Positions 23,866-33,026 of a stretch of DNA of 64,000 nucleotides are shown here, one piece after another. Numbering within the stretch: position 1 is the stretch's first letter; each line of letters starts with the position of its first letter. The stretch is from Mycolicibacter heraklionensis (GTDB lineage: Bacteria > Actinomycetota > Actinomycetes > Mycobacteriales > Mycobacteriaceae). The translations under genes were made by a program, and so were the position numbers. Location of the stretch: positions 1,678,880 to 1,742,879 of the forward strand of contig NZ_CP080997.1 of NCBI RefSeq assembly GCF_019645815.1. Direction: 5' to 3'. The notes beneath the pieces were generated by a model. That model had not been told where the DNA came from. It was given only the letters and a program-made list of their open reading frames with translations, and searched no databases.

Positions 23866-26790
23866 GTGGCAGACCCCTCTCTTTTTAAAGGCCCCGATTC
23901 AGACGTATCAGCAGGGCCGAGCGAACACGAGGAGTTGCCCGATCGCCTGCGGGTGCACTCGCTGGCGCGGGTTCTGGGCACCACCAGCCGGCGGGTCCTG
24001 GATGCTCTGACCGAGCTGGATGGCCGGGCGCGCAGCGCGCACTCCAGCGTGGACCGTGTCGAGGCGGTGCGAGTCCGCGACCTGCTGGACTCGATCGCCG
24101 AACCCGCTGTCGCCGGGCTCTTCCAGGAGGCCGGCGAGGCAGCGGACGCTGGGGATGCCGGCGAGGTCCCCGACGAACCCGAGTCCCGGCTGCTGCTGGA
24201 GACGGCACCGGAGCCGGCCGTCGCGCGGGCTGACTACATGCCGTTGTTCGTCGCGCCGCAGCCGGTCGCCTTTGAGCGTGCGGTGCCTCGCGACGTCGAC
24301 GTCGATACCGACGACGACTCGGACGACTATGGCGACGACGACCTCGGCGGTGCTGAGGCCGACGCCGAGACCGACGCCGACGACGAGAACGGAGACCGGC
24401 CCGCCAACCGGCGCCGCCGCCGCGGTCGCCGTGGCCGTGGCCGGGGCCGCGGGTCCGAGGGTGCTGCCGCCGAGGACGCCGACGACGAGACCGAGGACGA
24501 CGACTCCGCCGCGGAATCGGACGAGGCCGCCGACGCCGACGACGCCGCCGACGAAGAGGGCGGTTCGGCCGAGGAGGCCGGCAACCGCCGTCGTCGCCGC
24601 CGCCGTCGGCGCAAGGCCGGGACCGGCGAGGACGACGACACCGGGTCGTCGGACGACCCGCCCAACACCGTCGTGCACGAACGGGCCCCGCGCGCCAAGA
24701 CCAGCCGGTCTGCCAAGGCCGACCGGGGCACCGGCGACGACGAGATCCAGGGCATCACCGGCTCGACACGGCTGGAGGCCAAGCGGCAGCGTCGCCGCGA
24801 CGGCCGCGACGCCGGGCGGCGTCGTCCGCCGATTTTGAGCGAGGCCGAGTTCCTGGCCCGCCGCGAGGCCGTCGAACGCCGCATGGTGGTCCGCGACCGG
24901 GTCCGGACCGAGCCGCCGCACCAGGGCGCGCGCTACACCCAGATCGCCGTGCTGGAAGACGGCGTGATGGTCGAGCACTTCGTGACCTCGGCCGCGTCGA
25001 CGTCATTGGTGGGCAACGTCTACCTGGGCATCGTGCAGAACGTGCTGCCGTCGATGGAGGCCGCGTTCGTCGACATCGGCCGGGGCCGCAACGGCGTGCT
25101 GTACGCCGGTGAGGTGAACTGGGAGGCCGCCGGACTCGGTGGCGCCAACCGCAAGATCGAGCAGGCGCTCAAACCCGGCGACTACGTCGTGGTGCAGGTC
25201 AGCAAGGACCCCATCGGGCACAAGGGCGCCCGCCTGACCACGCAGGTCTCGCTGGCCGGCCGTTACCTGGTGTACGTGCCGGGTGCGTCGTCGACCGGGA
25301 TCAGTCGCAAGCTGCCCGACACCGAGCGTCAGCGGCTCAAGGAGATCCTGCGCGAGGTGGTGCCCGCCGACGCCGGCGTGATCATCCGCACCGCGTCGGA
25401 GGGTGTCAAAGAAGAAGACATCCGCGCCGACGTGGAACGCCTGCAGGAACGCTGGAGCCAGATCGAGGCCACCGCGGCCGAGACCAAGGGGAAAGCGGCC
25501 GGGGCCGCGGTGGCGCTCTACGAAGAGCCCGACGTGCTGGTCAAGGTGATCCGGGACCTGTTCAACGAGGACTTCTCCGAGTTGGTGGTCTCCGGTGACG
25601 AGGCCTGGGCCACGATCAATGAGTACGTGGGCTCGGTGGCCCCCGAGCTGGTGCCGAAGCTGACCCGCTACCAGCCCCCCACAGGTCCGGAGGGCCAGGC
25701 CGGTCCGGACGTGTTCGCCGTGCACCGCATCGACGAGCAGCTGGCCAAGGCGCTGGACCGCAAGGTTTGGCTGCCCTCGGGCGGCACGCTGGTCATCGAC
25801 CGGACCGAGGCGATGACGGTGGTCGACGTCAACACCGGCAAGTTCACCGGCTCCGGGGGCAACCTCGAGGAGACGGTGACCAAGAACAACCTGGAGGCCG
25901 CCGAGGAGATCGTGCGGCAGCTTCGCCTCCGTGACATCGGCGGCATCATCGTCATCGACTTCATCGACATGGTGCTGGAGTCCAACCGCGACCTGGTGCT
26001 GCGCCGGCTGACCGAGGCGCTGGGCCGCGACCGCACCCGCCACCAGGTTTCGGAGGTGACGTCGCTGGGTCTGGTACAGCTGACCCGCAAACGCCTGGGC
26101 ACCGGGCTCATCGAGGCGTTCTCGACCTCGTGTCAACACTGCGCTGGGCGCGGCATCATGCTGCACGGCGACCCGGTGGACTCGGCCGCGCCGGGACGCA
26201 AGTCTGAATCGGGCGGCAGCAGCACCAGCCGCCGCAGCAAGCGCTCGAAGAAGCCGAAGGTCGACGAGCCGGCGGTCGCCAAGGTTCCGGTGCACACGCC
26301 CGGTGACCACCCGATGTTCAAGGCGATGGCGGCGGCCAGCGACCGGCACGACGAGTCGGACGACGAGCACGAGACCGCACCCGACGCCGATGAGCTGTTG
26401 GTCGAGCAGGGCGCCGAAGGCGCCGAGGAGGCCGAGGGCACCGACGAGGTCGCTTCGGAGGACCTGGACTCCGACGAGGACCTCACCGACGCCGAGGACG
26501 ACACAGACGACGAAGACGAAGACGTCGATGAGGAAGACGTCGACGACGAGGATGTCGACGACGAAGACGCCGACGACGAGGATGTCGACGAAGTCGATCT
26601 CGACGACGATGACGACGAGGACTTCGACGACGACCTGGATGTCATCGACGAGTCCGATGAAGAAGACTCCGACGATGCTGAGGACGCGGAGGACTCCGAG
26701 GACTTTGAGGAGCCCGAGGCGCCGGTCGCGGTGGTCGAGCGTCCGCGACGTCGGCGTGCGGCGGCCCGACCGGCCGGGCCACCGATCTAA
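23866..26790 (+). CDS. rne: Ribonuclease E
   Basis: RNase E is the main endonuclease of mRNA decay and rRNA processing. As in other actinobacteria the catalytic core is central, between disordered ends. The N-terminal 300 residues alternate acidic and Arg-rich tracts. The core has an S1 domain (YLGIVQNVLPSMEAAFVDIG), the catalytic Asp residues in VDVNTGKFTG and IIVIDFIDM, and the zinc-link Cys pair in TSCQHCAGRG. The C-terminal 150 residues are extremely acidic with tandem DDEDVDDED-type units. GTG 23866 has GAGGAGA 5 bp upstream; the longer frame from 23791 has no such site. The length is 974 residues. Confidence 0.95.
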   Translation: MADPSLFKGPDSDVSAGPSEHEELPDRLRVHSLARVLGTTSRRVLDALTELDGRARSAHSSVDRVEAVRVRDLLDSIAEPAVAGLFQEAGEAADAGDAGEVPDEPESRLLLETAPEPAVARADYMPLFVAPQPVAFERAVPRDVDVDTDDDSDDYGDDDLGGAEADAETDADDENGDRPANRRRRRGRRGRGRGRGSEGAAAEDADDETEDDDSAAESDEAADADDAADEEGGSAEEAGNRRRRRRRRRKAGTGEDDDTGSSDDPPNTVVHERAPRAKTSRSAKADRGTGDDEIQGITGSTRLEAKRQRRRDGRDAGRRRPPILSEAEFLARREAVERRMVVRDRVRTEPPHQGARYTQIAVLEDGVMVEHFVTSAASTSLVGNVYLGIVQNVLPSMEAAFVDIGRGRNGVLYAGEVNWEAAGLGGANRKIEQALKPGDYVVVQVSKDPIGHKGARLTTQVSLAGRYLVYVPGASSTGISRKLPDTERQRLKEILREVVPADAGVIIRTASEGVKEEDIRADVERLQERWSQIEATAAETKGKAAGAAVALYEEPDVLVKVIRDLFNEDFSELVVSGDEAWATINEYVGSVAPELVPKLTRYQPPTGPEGQAGPDVFAVHRIDEQLAKALDRKVWLPSGGTLVIDRTEAMTVVDVNTGKFTGSGGNLEETVTKNNLEAAEEIVRQLRLRDIGGIIVIDFIDMVLESNRDLVLRRLTEALGRDRTRHQVSEVTSLGLVQLTRKRLGTGLIEAFSTSCQHCAGRGIMLHGDPVDSAAPGRKSESGGSSTSRRSKRSKKPKVDEPAVAKVPVHTPGDHPMFKAMAAASDRHDESDDEHETAPDADELLVEQGAEGAEEAEGTDEVASEDLDSDEDLTDAEDDTDDEDEDVDEEDVDDEDVDDEDADDEDVDEVDLDDDDDEDFDDDLDVIDESDEEDSDDAEDAEDSEDFEEPEAPVAVVERPRRRRAAARPAGPPI

Positions 26791-26942
26791 GGCCGCGCCG
26801 GTTTGACCCCTTAGCCGCTGGTCACGTACCCTTGACCAGTTGTCGCCAGGCGGGAATAACCACAGCTCGGCGGACAGAACCCCAGACACCTGCGCAAGTC
26901 CCGATGGCGTGCGCGCCCGAGAAGCAGAGGTAGAAACCAACG

Positions 26943-27254
26943 ATGGCGACGTACGCAATCGTCAAAACCGGCGGCAAGCAGTACAAGGTTGCCGTCGGTG
27001 ACGTGCTCAAGGTCGAGAAGATCGAGTCCGAGCCGGGATCGTCGGTCTCGCTGCCGGTCGCGCTGGTCGTGGACGGTGCCACCGTCACCACCGACGCCGC
27101 CAAGCTGGCGAAGGTCGCCGTCACCGGCGAGATCCTGGAGCACACCAAGGGCCCCAAGATCCGCATCCACAAGTTCAAGAACAAGACCGGCTACCACAAG
27201 CGGCAGGGTCACCGTCAGCAGCTGACCGTGCTCAAGGTCACCGGAATCAAGTAG
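26943..27254 (+). CDS. rplU: 50S ribosomal protein L21
   Basis: L21 binds 23S rRNA in the large subunit. The 103-residue protein starts [20 protein letters not shown] and contains the C-terminal signature [22 protein letters not shown] lies 5 to 12 bp upstream. A TANNNT-type -10 (TACCCT, about 26827-26832) in the 152-bp gap after rne suggests its own promoter. It starts the rplU-rpmA-obg-proB set. The H37Rv dctA gene (Rv2443) that lies upstream there is absent. Confidence 0.97.
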   Translation: MATYAIVKTGGKQYKVAVGDVLKVEKIESEPGSSVSLPVALVVDGATVTTDAAKLAKVAVTGEILEHTKGPKIRIHKFKNKTGYHKRQGHRQQLTVLKVTGIK

Positions 27255-27271
27255 CAGCAGGAGGCAGCGAG

Positions 27272-27532
27272 ATGGCACACAAAAAGGGCGCTTCCAGCTC
27301 ACGTAACGGGCGCGACTCCAACGCCCAGCGGCTCGGGGTCAAGCGGTTCGGCGGCCAGGTCGTCAAGGCCGGCGAGATTTTGGTGCGGCAGCGCGGCACC
27401 CACTTCCACCCCGGCGTCAACGTCGGGCGCGGCGGCGACGACACCCTGTTCGCCACGGCACCCGGTGCGGTCGAGTTCGGTGTGAAGCGTGGCCGCAAGT
27501 TGATCAACATCGTGCCTGTCGCCCGCGACTAG
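27272..27532 (+). CDS. rpmA: 50S ribosomal protein L27
   Basis: L27 reaches the peptidyl-transferase centre with its N-terminus. The 86-residue protein starts [25 protein letters not shown], the standard uncleaved form without the Firmicutes N-terminal extension. It is 17 bp after rplU with a GCAGGAGG ribosome site. The length and sequence are normal. Confidence 0.97.
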   Translation: MAHKKGASSSRNGRDSNAQRLGVKRFGGQVVKAGEILVRQRGTHFHPGVNVGRGGDDTLFATAPGAVEFGVKRGRKLINIVPVARD

Positions 27533-27547
27533 TCGCCGGCGTAACTG

Positions 27548-27563
27548 GGCGCCTTTGGGCGCC
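27548..27563 (+). terminator. Small hairpin between rpmA and obg
   Basis: GGCGCC (27548-27553), loop TTTG, GGCGCC (27558-27563) form a compact stem 16 bp after the rpmA stop. It may attenuate readthrough from the ribosomal-protein genes into obg, but it lacks a U-tract. Confidence 0.35.
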
Positions 27564-27580
27564 GGATAGGTAGTAACGCC

Positions 27581-29026
27581 ATGTCCCGGTTCGTCGACCG
27601 CGTTGTCATCCATGTGCGGGCCGGCGACGGGGGCAACGGCTGCGCCTCGATTCACCGGGAGAAGTTCAAGCCGCTCGGTGGTCCCGACGGTGGCAACGGC
27701 GGCCGCGGCGGCAGCGTCGTGCTGGTCGTCGACGCCGGAGTGCACACCCTGCTGGACTTTCACTTTCGGCCGCACATCGACGCGCCGTCCGGCAAACAGG
27801 GCCAGGGCAACAACAAGGACGGCGCGTTCGGCGCGGACCTGGAGATCAAAGTTCCCGACGGCACCGTCGTGCTCGACGAGCACGGGCGGCTGCTGGCCGA
27901 CCTGGTAGGCACGGGTGCCCGCTTCGAGGCAGCCGCCGGCGGTCGCGGCGGGCTGGGCAATGCGGCGCTGGTGTCGCGCGCCCGCAAGGCGCCCGGCTTC
28001 GCGCTGCTGGGGGAGAAGGGCGAAACCCGCGACCTCACGCTGGAACTCAAGACCGTCGCCGACGTCGGGCTGATCGGATTCCCGTCCGCGGGCAAATCCG
28101 CACTGGTGTCGGTGATCTCGGCGGCCAAGCCGAAGATCGCCGACTACCCCTTCACCACGCTGGCGCCCAACCTGGGCGTGGTGTCGGCTGGCGAGAACAC
28201 CTTCACCGCCGCTGACGTGCCCGGCCTCATCCCGGGTGCCTCGGCCGGCCGCGGACTGGGCTTGGACTTTCTGCGGCACATCGAACGCTGCGCGGTGCTG
28301 GTGCATGTCGTGGACTGTGCGACCGCCGAGCCGGGCCGTGACCCGCTCTCCGATATCGAAGCGATTGAAGCCGAACTGGCCGCCTATACCCCCACCATGC
28401 AAGGGGATTCGACGCTCGGCGACCTGGTCGACCGCCCGCGGGCGGTGGTGCTCAACAAGATCGACGTGCCGGAAGCGCGGGAGATGGCGGAGTTCGTCCG
28501 CGACGACATCGTGGCCGAGCGCGGCTGGCCGGTGTTCATGGTCTCGACGGTGAGCAGGGAAGGGCTGCGCCCGTTGACGTTTGCGCTGGCCGACATGGTG
28601 TCGGCGTATCGCGCGGCGCAGCCGGAGCCGGTGGCACGACGCCCGGTCATTCGTCCAGTACTTGCGGGTGAGACCGGGTTCAGCGTGGAGTCGGACGGCG
28701 AGGGCGGCTTCATCGTTCGGGGCACCCGTCCTGAGCGCTGGGTGCACCAGACCAACTTCGACAACGACGAAGCGGTCGGCTACCTGGGTGACCGGTTGGC
28801 GCGACTGGGGGTCGAGGACGAGCTGCTGCGGCGGGGAGCCAAACCGGGTTGCGCGGTGACGATCGGGGACATGACCTTCGACTGGGAGCCGGCCACGCCG
28901 GCCGGGGTGGACATGACGCTGTCCGGGCGGGGCACCGACAGCAGGTTGGAGCGCACCGACCGAGTGGGTGCCGCCGAGCGCAAGGTGGCGCGCAAGCAGC
29001 GCCGTGAGCATTCGGAGGACGAGTGA
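27581..29026 (+). CDS. obg: Obg family GTPase (ribosome assembly, CgtA)
   Basis: Obg is an essential GTPase that binds the 50S subunit and links ribosome maturation to stress. The 481-residue protein has the Gly-rich Obg fold at the N-terminus (residues 1-160, with [13 protein letters not shown]). The GTPase domain follows (GFPSAGKS, the G3 DVPG, NKID), and then a C-terminal OCT domain with an extra basic tail. It starts at ATG 27581. Its stop overlaps the proB start (GTGA). Confidence 0.96.
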   Translation: MSRFVDRVVIHVRAGDGGNGCASIHREKFKPLGGPDGGNGGRGGSVVLVVDAGVHTLLDFHFRPHIDAPSGKQGQGNNKDGAFGADLEIKVPDGTVVLDEHGRLLADLVGTGARFEAAAGGRGGLGNAALVSRARKAPGFALLGEKGETRDLTLELKTVADVGLIGFPSAGKSALVSVISAAKPKIADYPFTTLAPNLGVVSAGENTFTAADVPGLIPGASAGRGLGLDFLRHIERCAVLVHVVDCATAEPGRDPLSDIEAIEAELAAYTPTMQGDSTLGDLVDRPRAVVLNKIDVPEAREMAEFVRDDIVAERGWPVFMVSTVSREGLRPLTFALADMVSAYRAAQPEPVARRPVIRPVLAGETGFSVESDGEGGFIVRGTRPERWVHQTNFDNDEAVGYLGDRLARLGVEDELLRRGAKPGCAVTIGDMTFDWEPATPAGVDMTLSGRGTDSRLERTDRVGAAERKVARKQRREHSEDE

Positions 29027-30129
29027 CCGGCACTGGTGCGCGCGAGGCGATTCGGACCGCGCGCAGCGTCGTCGTCAAGATCGGCACCACCGCGCTGACC
29101 ACGGAGACCGGCATGTTCGACGCGGCCCGGCTGGCCGGGCTCGCCGAGGCGATCGAAGCCCGGATGAAGGCCGGCTCGGACGTGGTGATCGTGTCTTCGG
29201 GGGCTATCGCCGCCGGCCTGGAGCCGCTCGGGTTGACCAAGCGGCCAACCGATCTGGCCACCAAACAGGCCGCCGCCAGTGTGGGGCAGGTGGCGTTGGT
29301 CAACGCGTGGAGTGCCGCCTTCGGCCGGTTCGGCCGCACCGTCGGGCAGGTGCTGCTGACCGCTCAGGACGTCTCGATGCGGGTGTCACACACCAACGCC
29401 GCCCGCACCCTGGACCGGCTGCGCGCACTGCACGCGGTGGCGATCGTCAACGAGAACGACACGGTGGCCACCAGCGAGATCCGGTTCGGCGACAACGACC
29501 GGCTCTCGGCACTGGTGGCGCATCTGGTGGGCGCCGACGCGCTGGTGCTGCTCTCCGACATCGACGGCCTTTATGACTCCGATCCGCGCAAGGGCCCGGC
29601 TCGCCTGGTCCCCGAGGTGTCGGGACCGGACGATCTCGCCGATGTGGTTGCCAGCGAGGGCAGTCACCTCGGTACCGGCGGCATGGTGTCGAAGCTGTCG
29701 TCGGCACTGTTGGCCGCCGACGCGGGCGTTCCGGTGTTGCTGGCCGCGGCCGGTGCGGCAGCCGCCGCACTGTCCGACGCATCGGTGGGCACCGTCTTCG
29801 CGCCCCGGGCGCAACGGTTGTCGGCGCGCAAGTTCTGGGTGCGCCACGCCGCCGACGCGGCCGGAACGCTGACGCTGGACGCCGGGGCCGTCGAGGCGGT
29901 GCTGGCTCGCCGACGCTCCCTGCTGCCGGCCGGGATCACCGCGGTCTCGGGCAGGTTCTACGGCGGCGACGTGGTCGAACTGTGTGGCCCGGACGGAGCC
30001 GTGGTGGCCCGCGGCGTGGTCGGTTACGACGCGGCGGAGCTGGACGCCATGATCGGCCATTCCACCGCCGAGCTGGCACCGGACGCGCGTCGGCCGGTTG
30101 TCCACGCCGACGACCTGGTCGCGGTGTAG
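29023..30129 (+). CDS. proB: Glutamate 5-kinase
   Basis: ProB carries out the first step of proline synthesis, phosphorylating glutamate. The 368-residue protein has the amino-acid kinase domain ([46 protein letters not shown]) and a C-terminal PUA domain (from about residue 275). It overlaps obg by 4 bp. The partner proA is about 14 kb downstream on the same strand. Confidence 0.96.
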   Translation: MTGTGAREAIRTARSVVVKIGTTALTTETGMFDAARLAGLAEAIEARMKAGSDVVIVSSGAIAAGLEPLGLTKRPTDLATKQAAASVGQVALVNAWSAAFGRFGRTVGQVLLTAQDVSMRVSHTNAARTLDRLRALHAVAIVNENDTVATSEIRFGDNDRLSALVAHLVGADALVLLSDIDGLYDSDPRKGPARLVPEVSGPDDLADVVASEGSHLGTGGMVSKLSSALLAADAGVPVLLAAAGAAAAALSDASVGTVFAPRAQRLSARKFWVRHAADAAGTLTLDAGAVEAVLARRRSLLPAGITAVSGRFYGGDVVELCGPDGAVVARGVVGYDAAELDAMIGHSTAELAPDARRPVVHADDLVAV

Positions 30130-30163
30130 TTCCCGCCCCTTCCCGTCCCTTCCCGTCCCTTCT
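30130..30163. repeat. Short tandem repeat after proB
   Basis: A 10-bp unit (TTCCCGTCCC) is repeated about 3.4 times immediately after the proB stop; the first copy has one change (TTCCCGCCCC). It runs straight into the palindromic repeat at 30166. Such a tract may vary by slippage between strains. Confidence 0.75.
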
Positions 30164-30165
30164 CG

Positions 30166-30224
30166 CGAGCGTGCGGGTTTGCCCAGCGACACGCCGGTCG
30201 GGGGCGTACAACTACGCACGTTCG
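30166..30224. repeat. Imperfect palindromic intergenic repeat (copy 1)
   Basis: Outer arms CGAGCGTGCG and CGCACGTTCG flank a centre containing CGACACGCCGG. The copy at 60259-60316 has the same outer arms and the same kind of centre (CGACACTCCG), so both are members of one dispersed family. This copy has several mismatches. It follows the proB stop and could serve as its terminator. Confidence 0.6.
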
Positions 30225-30256
30225 GGTGGTCGATACCAGCGATAGGGGGTTGACAG

Positions 30257-31009
30257 ATGACCACGGTGTTCACCGTCGACGGGGCGGGCTGGAGCGGGTT
30301 TCTGCGGTTCATGTGCCGGGGCGCGGTCACCAAGGGCAAGACCGTCAAACGCGTCAAGTACCCCAACACCTACTTCGACGGCCTGCGCTACGTCTCAGCG
30401 GTCAAAGCGGTGGAACGTGGCGTGCAAGCCCTCGACGATATGCTGACCGCCCACTTCAACGCCTCACCCGATGCCGACGACGTCCTCGTCTATGGGGTGA
30501 GTATGGGGGCGCAGGTTGCCTGCAAGTGGTTGCGCGAGGAGGGGCCGACCTCCTCAGTCCCGACCGACAGGGTGTCGTTTCTACTGCTGGCCAATCCCGA
30601 ACAGCCTTTTCATGGCATCTATCAGGCCGACCCGAAGCTGGTCACGTTCATGAAGCTGCCCGACTACGGTGGCGTCGGCGTGCCGGCGAACACCCGGTTC
30701 GCGGTGACCGACCTGTGTCGCCAATACGACGGCATGGCCGATTTTCCCAACCTGCCTGCCGCACAGGTCGACTCGTTGGCCGTCAGAAACGCTCTGCTGG
30801 GCCTGGTGACGATCCACAACAACTACTTCCGGCTCGACATCAACAGCGCTGAGAACATCCGCGTCCGCCGCGGCAACATCACCTACGTGTTGTCCCCGAC
30901 GCGCATACCTCCGGCCTGCGGCCTGTCCGCACTGTTGCCCAGCCGGCTGAAAAGGAAGCGCAGCAGGATCGACGGCTCCTACGATCGCTCGGCTTGGAGC
31001 GGCCCGTAA
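30257..31009 (+). CDS. Stand-alone PE-PPE-domain-like alpha/beta serine hydrolase
   Basis: The 250-residue protein resembles the C-terminal PE-PPE hydrolase domain of mycobacterial PE/PPE proteins but has no PE or PPE N-terminus and no clear signal peptide. Features are the start FTVDGAGWSGF, the VKYPNTYFDGLRYVSAVKAVERG strand-helix region, the nucleophile elbow YGVSMGAQ (GxSxG) and a plausible acid/His set near HNNYF. Substrate and location are unknown; relatives act on esters or thioesters, and similar proteins occur in mycobacteriophages. It lies alone between the palindromic repeat and the convergent TetR gene, at the left edge of the accessory block. Confidence 0.65.
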   Translation: MTTVFTVDGAGWSGFLRFMCRGAVTKGKTVKRVKYPNTYFDGLRYVSAVKAVERGVQALDDMLTAHFNASPDADDVLVYGVSMGAQVACKWLREEGPTSSVPTDRVSFLLLANPEQPFHGIYQADPKLVTFMKLPDYGGVGVPANTRFAVTDLCRQYDGMADFPNLPAAQVDSLAVRNALLGLVTIHNNYFRLDINSAENIRVRRGNITYVLSPTRIPPACGLSALLPSRLKRKRSRIDGSYDRSAWSGP

Positions 31010-31015
31010 TCCGCG

Positions 31016-31651
31016 CTACTTCGCCGCAGTGCCGAGATACAGCGTCCCCCAAACGATCTCAGTCAGAGCGGTAGCGAGCTCGGAATCGTAATCGGTGTCG
31101 CGGACCGGCAGATTCTGCTGGCAGACCCGCTCCACCATCCAGGTGAGCGCACTCGCGGTGGCGTCGACCGGTAACTCGCGGCGAATGGAGCCGTCGGCCT
31201 GGCCGTCTTCGATGACTTGGGCCACCCGACCCGAGATGCCGGTCAGCAAGTCGCGGTAGGTGGCGCCCACCAGCGGGTCGTAGCCCGCCATCTCGCTCAG
31301 CGCGATCAGCAGCGGTTGATGCCGCCGATAGTTGGCGATGATCGCGGCCATCGCAGCGCGGACATCGTCGGGATCGCGGCGCTGCGCCACGCTCCACCAA
31401 CGGTCGGCCCCCGAGGCGAGATCGCCGAACACCTGGCCGGCGAGCCGACGCAACAGATGGCCTTTGTCCTCGAAGTAGATGTAGAAGCTGGCGCGCGAAA
31501 TGCCCGCCTCGGTGGCGAGCCGATCCACGCTGAGTTCGGTGAAGCTGGCGCCGGCGCTCATCAGTCGCTCGGTGGCGTCGAGCAGGCACCGCTCAATCTC
31601 CTCGCGCCGCTCCTGGCGGCTGGTCGGGGGCTTGCGGGTCACAGAAGCCAC
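31016..31651 (-). CDS. TetR-family transcriptional regulator
   Basis: The 211-residue protein has an N-terminal helix-turn-helix (SVDRLATEAGISRASFYIYFEDKGHLL, residues about 35-62) and a variable ligand-binding domain. It is divergent from the P450 gene, and a 17-bp palindrome lies between them. The likely role is ligand-controlled repression of the P450 and perhaps itself. I prefer GTG 31651 because a TACCGT -10 (31670-31665 on the minus strand) would place the transcription start just before it. An in-frame ATG at 31693 lies inside the operator and upstream of that promoter. Confidence 0.88.
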   Translation of the reverse strand: MASVTRKPPTSRQERREEIERCLLDATERLMSAGASFTELSVDRLATEAGISRASFYIYFEDKGHLLRRLAGQVFGDLASGADRWWSVAQRRDPDDVRAAMAAIIANYRRHQPLLIALSEMAGYDPLVGATYRDLLTGISGRVAQVIEDGQADGSIRRELPVDATASALTWMVERVCQQNLPVRDTDYDSELATALTEIVWGTLYLGTAAK

Positions 31652-31681
31652 AGCGTCGAGCGTAACGGTAAGCCCGACGTC

Positions 31682-31711
31682 TTGACTAGACATGATGTCT
31701 AGACTTAGTGT
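31682..31711 (+). promoter_or_regulatory. P450 promoter with palindromic TetR operator between -35 and -10
   Basis: A perfect 17-bp palindrome, CTAGACATGATGTCTAG (31686-31702, centred on 31694), lies in the TetR/P450 intergenic region. On the plus strand a -35 (TTGACT, 31682-31687) and a -10 (TAGTGT, 31706-31711) flank it with an 18-bp spacer. A bound repressor would therefore cover the core promoter. The minus-strand promoter for the regulator also overlaps its edge, fitting autoregulation. Confidence 0.7.
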
Positions 31712-31755
31712 CGGTCGAGCCCGATGTGACCGGGGCCATACGCCGAGGAGGTCTC

Positions 31756-33015
31756 GTGACAGCACCATCCACCGCGCTGCGCAGCTATGACGAGGTCGAC
31801 CTGTCCTCACGCGCGTTCTGGTCGGGCACCGCCGCGGAACGTGAGCGCTCCTTCGCGATACTGCGCGCGGAGCGGCCGGTGAGCTGGCATCCGCCGGTCG
31901 AAGACGCCATGCTCAACGATCCCGACGATCCCGGCTATTGGGCGGTCACCCGCCATGCCGACATCGTCGAGGTGAGCCGCACCAACGAGGTGTTCCTGTC
32001 CGGCAAGGGCGTGATGTTCGAGAACTTCCCGGAGGAGATGCTGGAGACCACGCAGTCCTTCCTGGCGATGGACCCGCCCCGGCACACCAAGCTGCGCAAG
32101 CTGGCAACCGCGGCGTTCACACCCCGCCAGATCCGCCGTATCGAAGATTCGATCAAGGCCAATGCCAAGGCGATCGTTGAAGAGTTGCGGGCCGCCGGCA
32201 GCGGGTCCGACTTCGTCGAGTACTGCGCCAAAGAGCTCCCATTGCGCACGCTGGCAGATATGGTGGGCGTCCCGGATTCCGAGCGCGCACAGGTAGCCCA
32301 TGCCGCCGATGCGCTGGTATCGACCAACGACCCGGTGTTCCTCGCCGGGCGCGACCCGCTGGCGGTGATGGGCGAAAACATCATGTATCTGCATCAGGTC
32401 GCCGGCGCGCTGGCCGCGCAGCGTCGGGAGGCTCCCGGTGACGACCTGTTCAGCAGCCTGGTCAACGCCGAGGTCGACGGTGACCGGCTCACCGACGCCG
32501 AGGTGTCCGCTTACTTCGTGCTGCTCGCGGTGGCCGGCAACGACACCACCCGTCAGACCACCAGTCACGCACTCAAAGCGCTCACCGATTTCGGTGACCA
32601 ACGCGCCTGGCTACTGGAGGATTTCGAGCGCCGCATCGGGACCGCGGTAGAGGAGTTCATCCGCTACGCGACGCCGGTGATGACCTTCCGTCGCACCGCC
32701 GCAACCGATTACGAACTCGGCGGCCAGACCATTCGGGCCGGCGACAAGGTGGCGATGTTCTACGCGTCGGGCAACTGGGATGCGCAGGTGTTCGACCAGC
32801 CCGATCGTCTGGATCTGAGCCGCGACCCCAATCCGCATCTGGGCTTCGGCGGCGGTGGGCAGCATTACTGCCTGGGGACCCATGTCGCCCGGGCCCAGCT
32901 GCGCGCCCTGTTCGGTGAATTGCTCCGCCAGCTGCCGCGTATCGAGGCCGGTGACCCGGAGTACCTAGCGGGCAGCTTCATTCACGGCATCCGCGCCATG
33001 ACTTGCACGTTCTGA
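31756..33015 (+). CDS. Cytochrome P450
   Basis: This haem monooxygenase has 419 residues. The haem-ligand loop is FGGGGQHYCLG, the I-helix oxygen-activation motif is AVAGNDTTRQ, and the ExxR salt bridge is EEFIR. Its C-terminal third resembles the CYP124/CYP125/CYP142 lipid- and sterol-oxidising group (PNPHLGFGGGG, FIHGI near the end), but I cannot assign the family number. Start GTG 31756 has GAGGAG 5 bp upstream. It is divergent from the TetR gene and probably controlled by it. No ferredoxin gene adjoins it. Confidence 0.92.
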   Translation: MTAPSTALRSYDEVDLSSRAFWSGTAAERERSFAILRAERPVSWHPPVEDAMLNDPDDPGYWAVTRHADIVEVSRTNEVFLSGKGVMFENFPEEMLETTQSFLAMDPPRHTKLRKLATAAFTPRQIRRIEDSIKANAKAIVEELRAAGSGSDFVEYCAKELPLRTLADMVGVPDSERAQVAHAADALVSTNDPVFLAGRDPLAVMGENIMYLHQVAGALAAQRREAPGDDLFSSLVNAEVDGDRLTDAEVSAYFVLLAVAGNDTTRQTTSHALKALTDFGDQRAWLLEDFERRIGTAVEEFIRYATPVMTFRRTAATDYELGGQTIRAGDKVAMFYASGNWDAQVFDQPDRLDLSRDPNPHLGFGGGGQHYCLGTHVARAQLRALFGELLRQLPRIEAGDPEYLAGSFIHGIRAMTCTF

Positions 33016-33026
33016 TCTGCATCGGC

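Noticed and set aside
31652..31693. ATG 31693 as the TetR start
   Set aside because: It lies inside the operator and upstream of the best -10 for the gene; GTG 31651 fits family length better.
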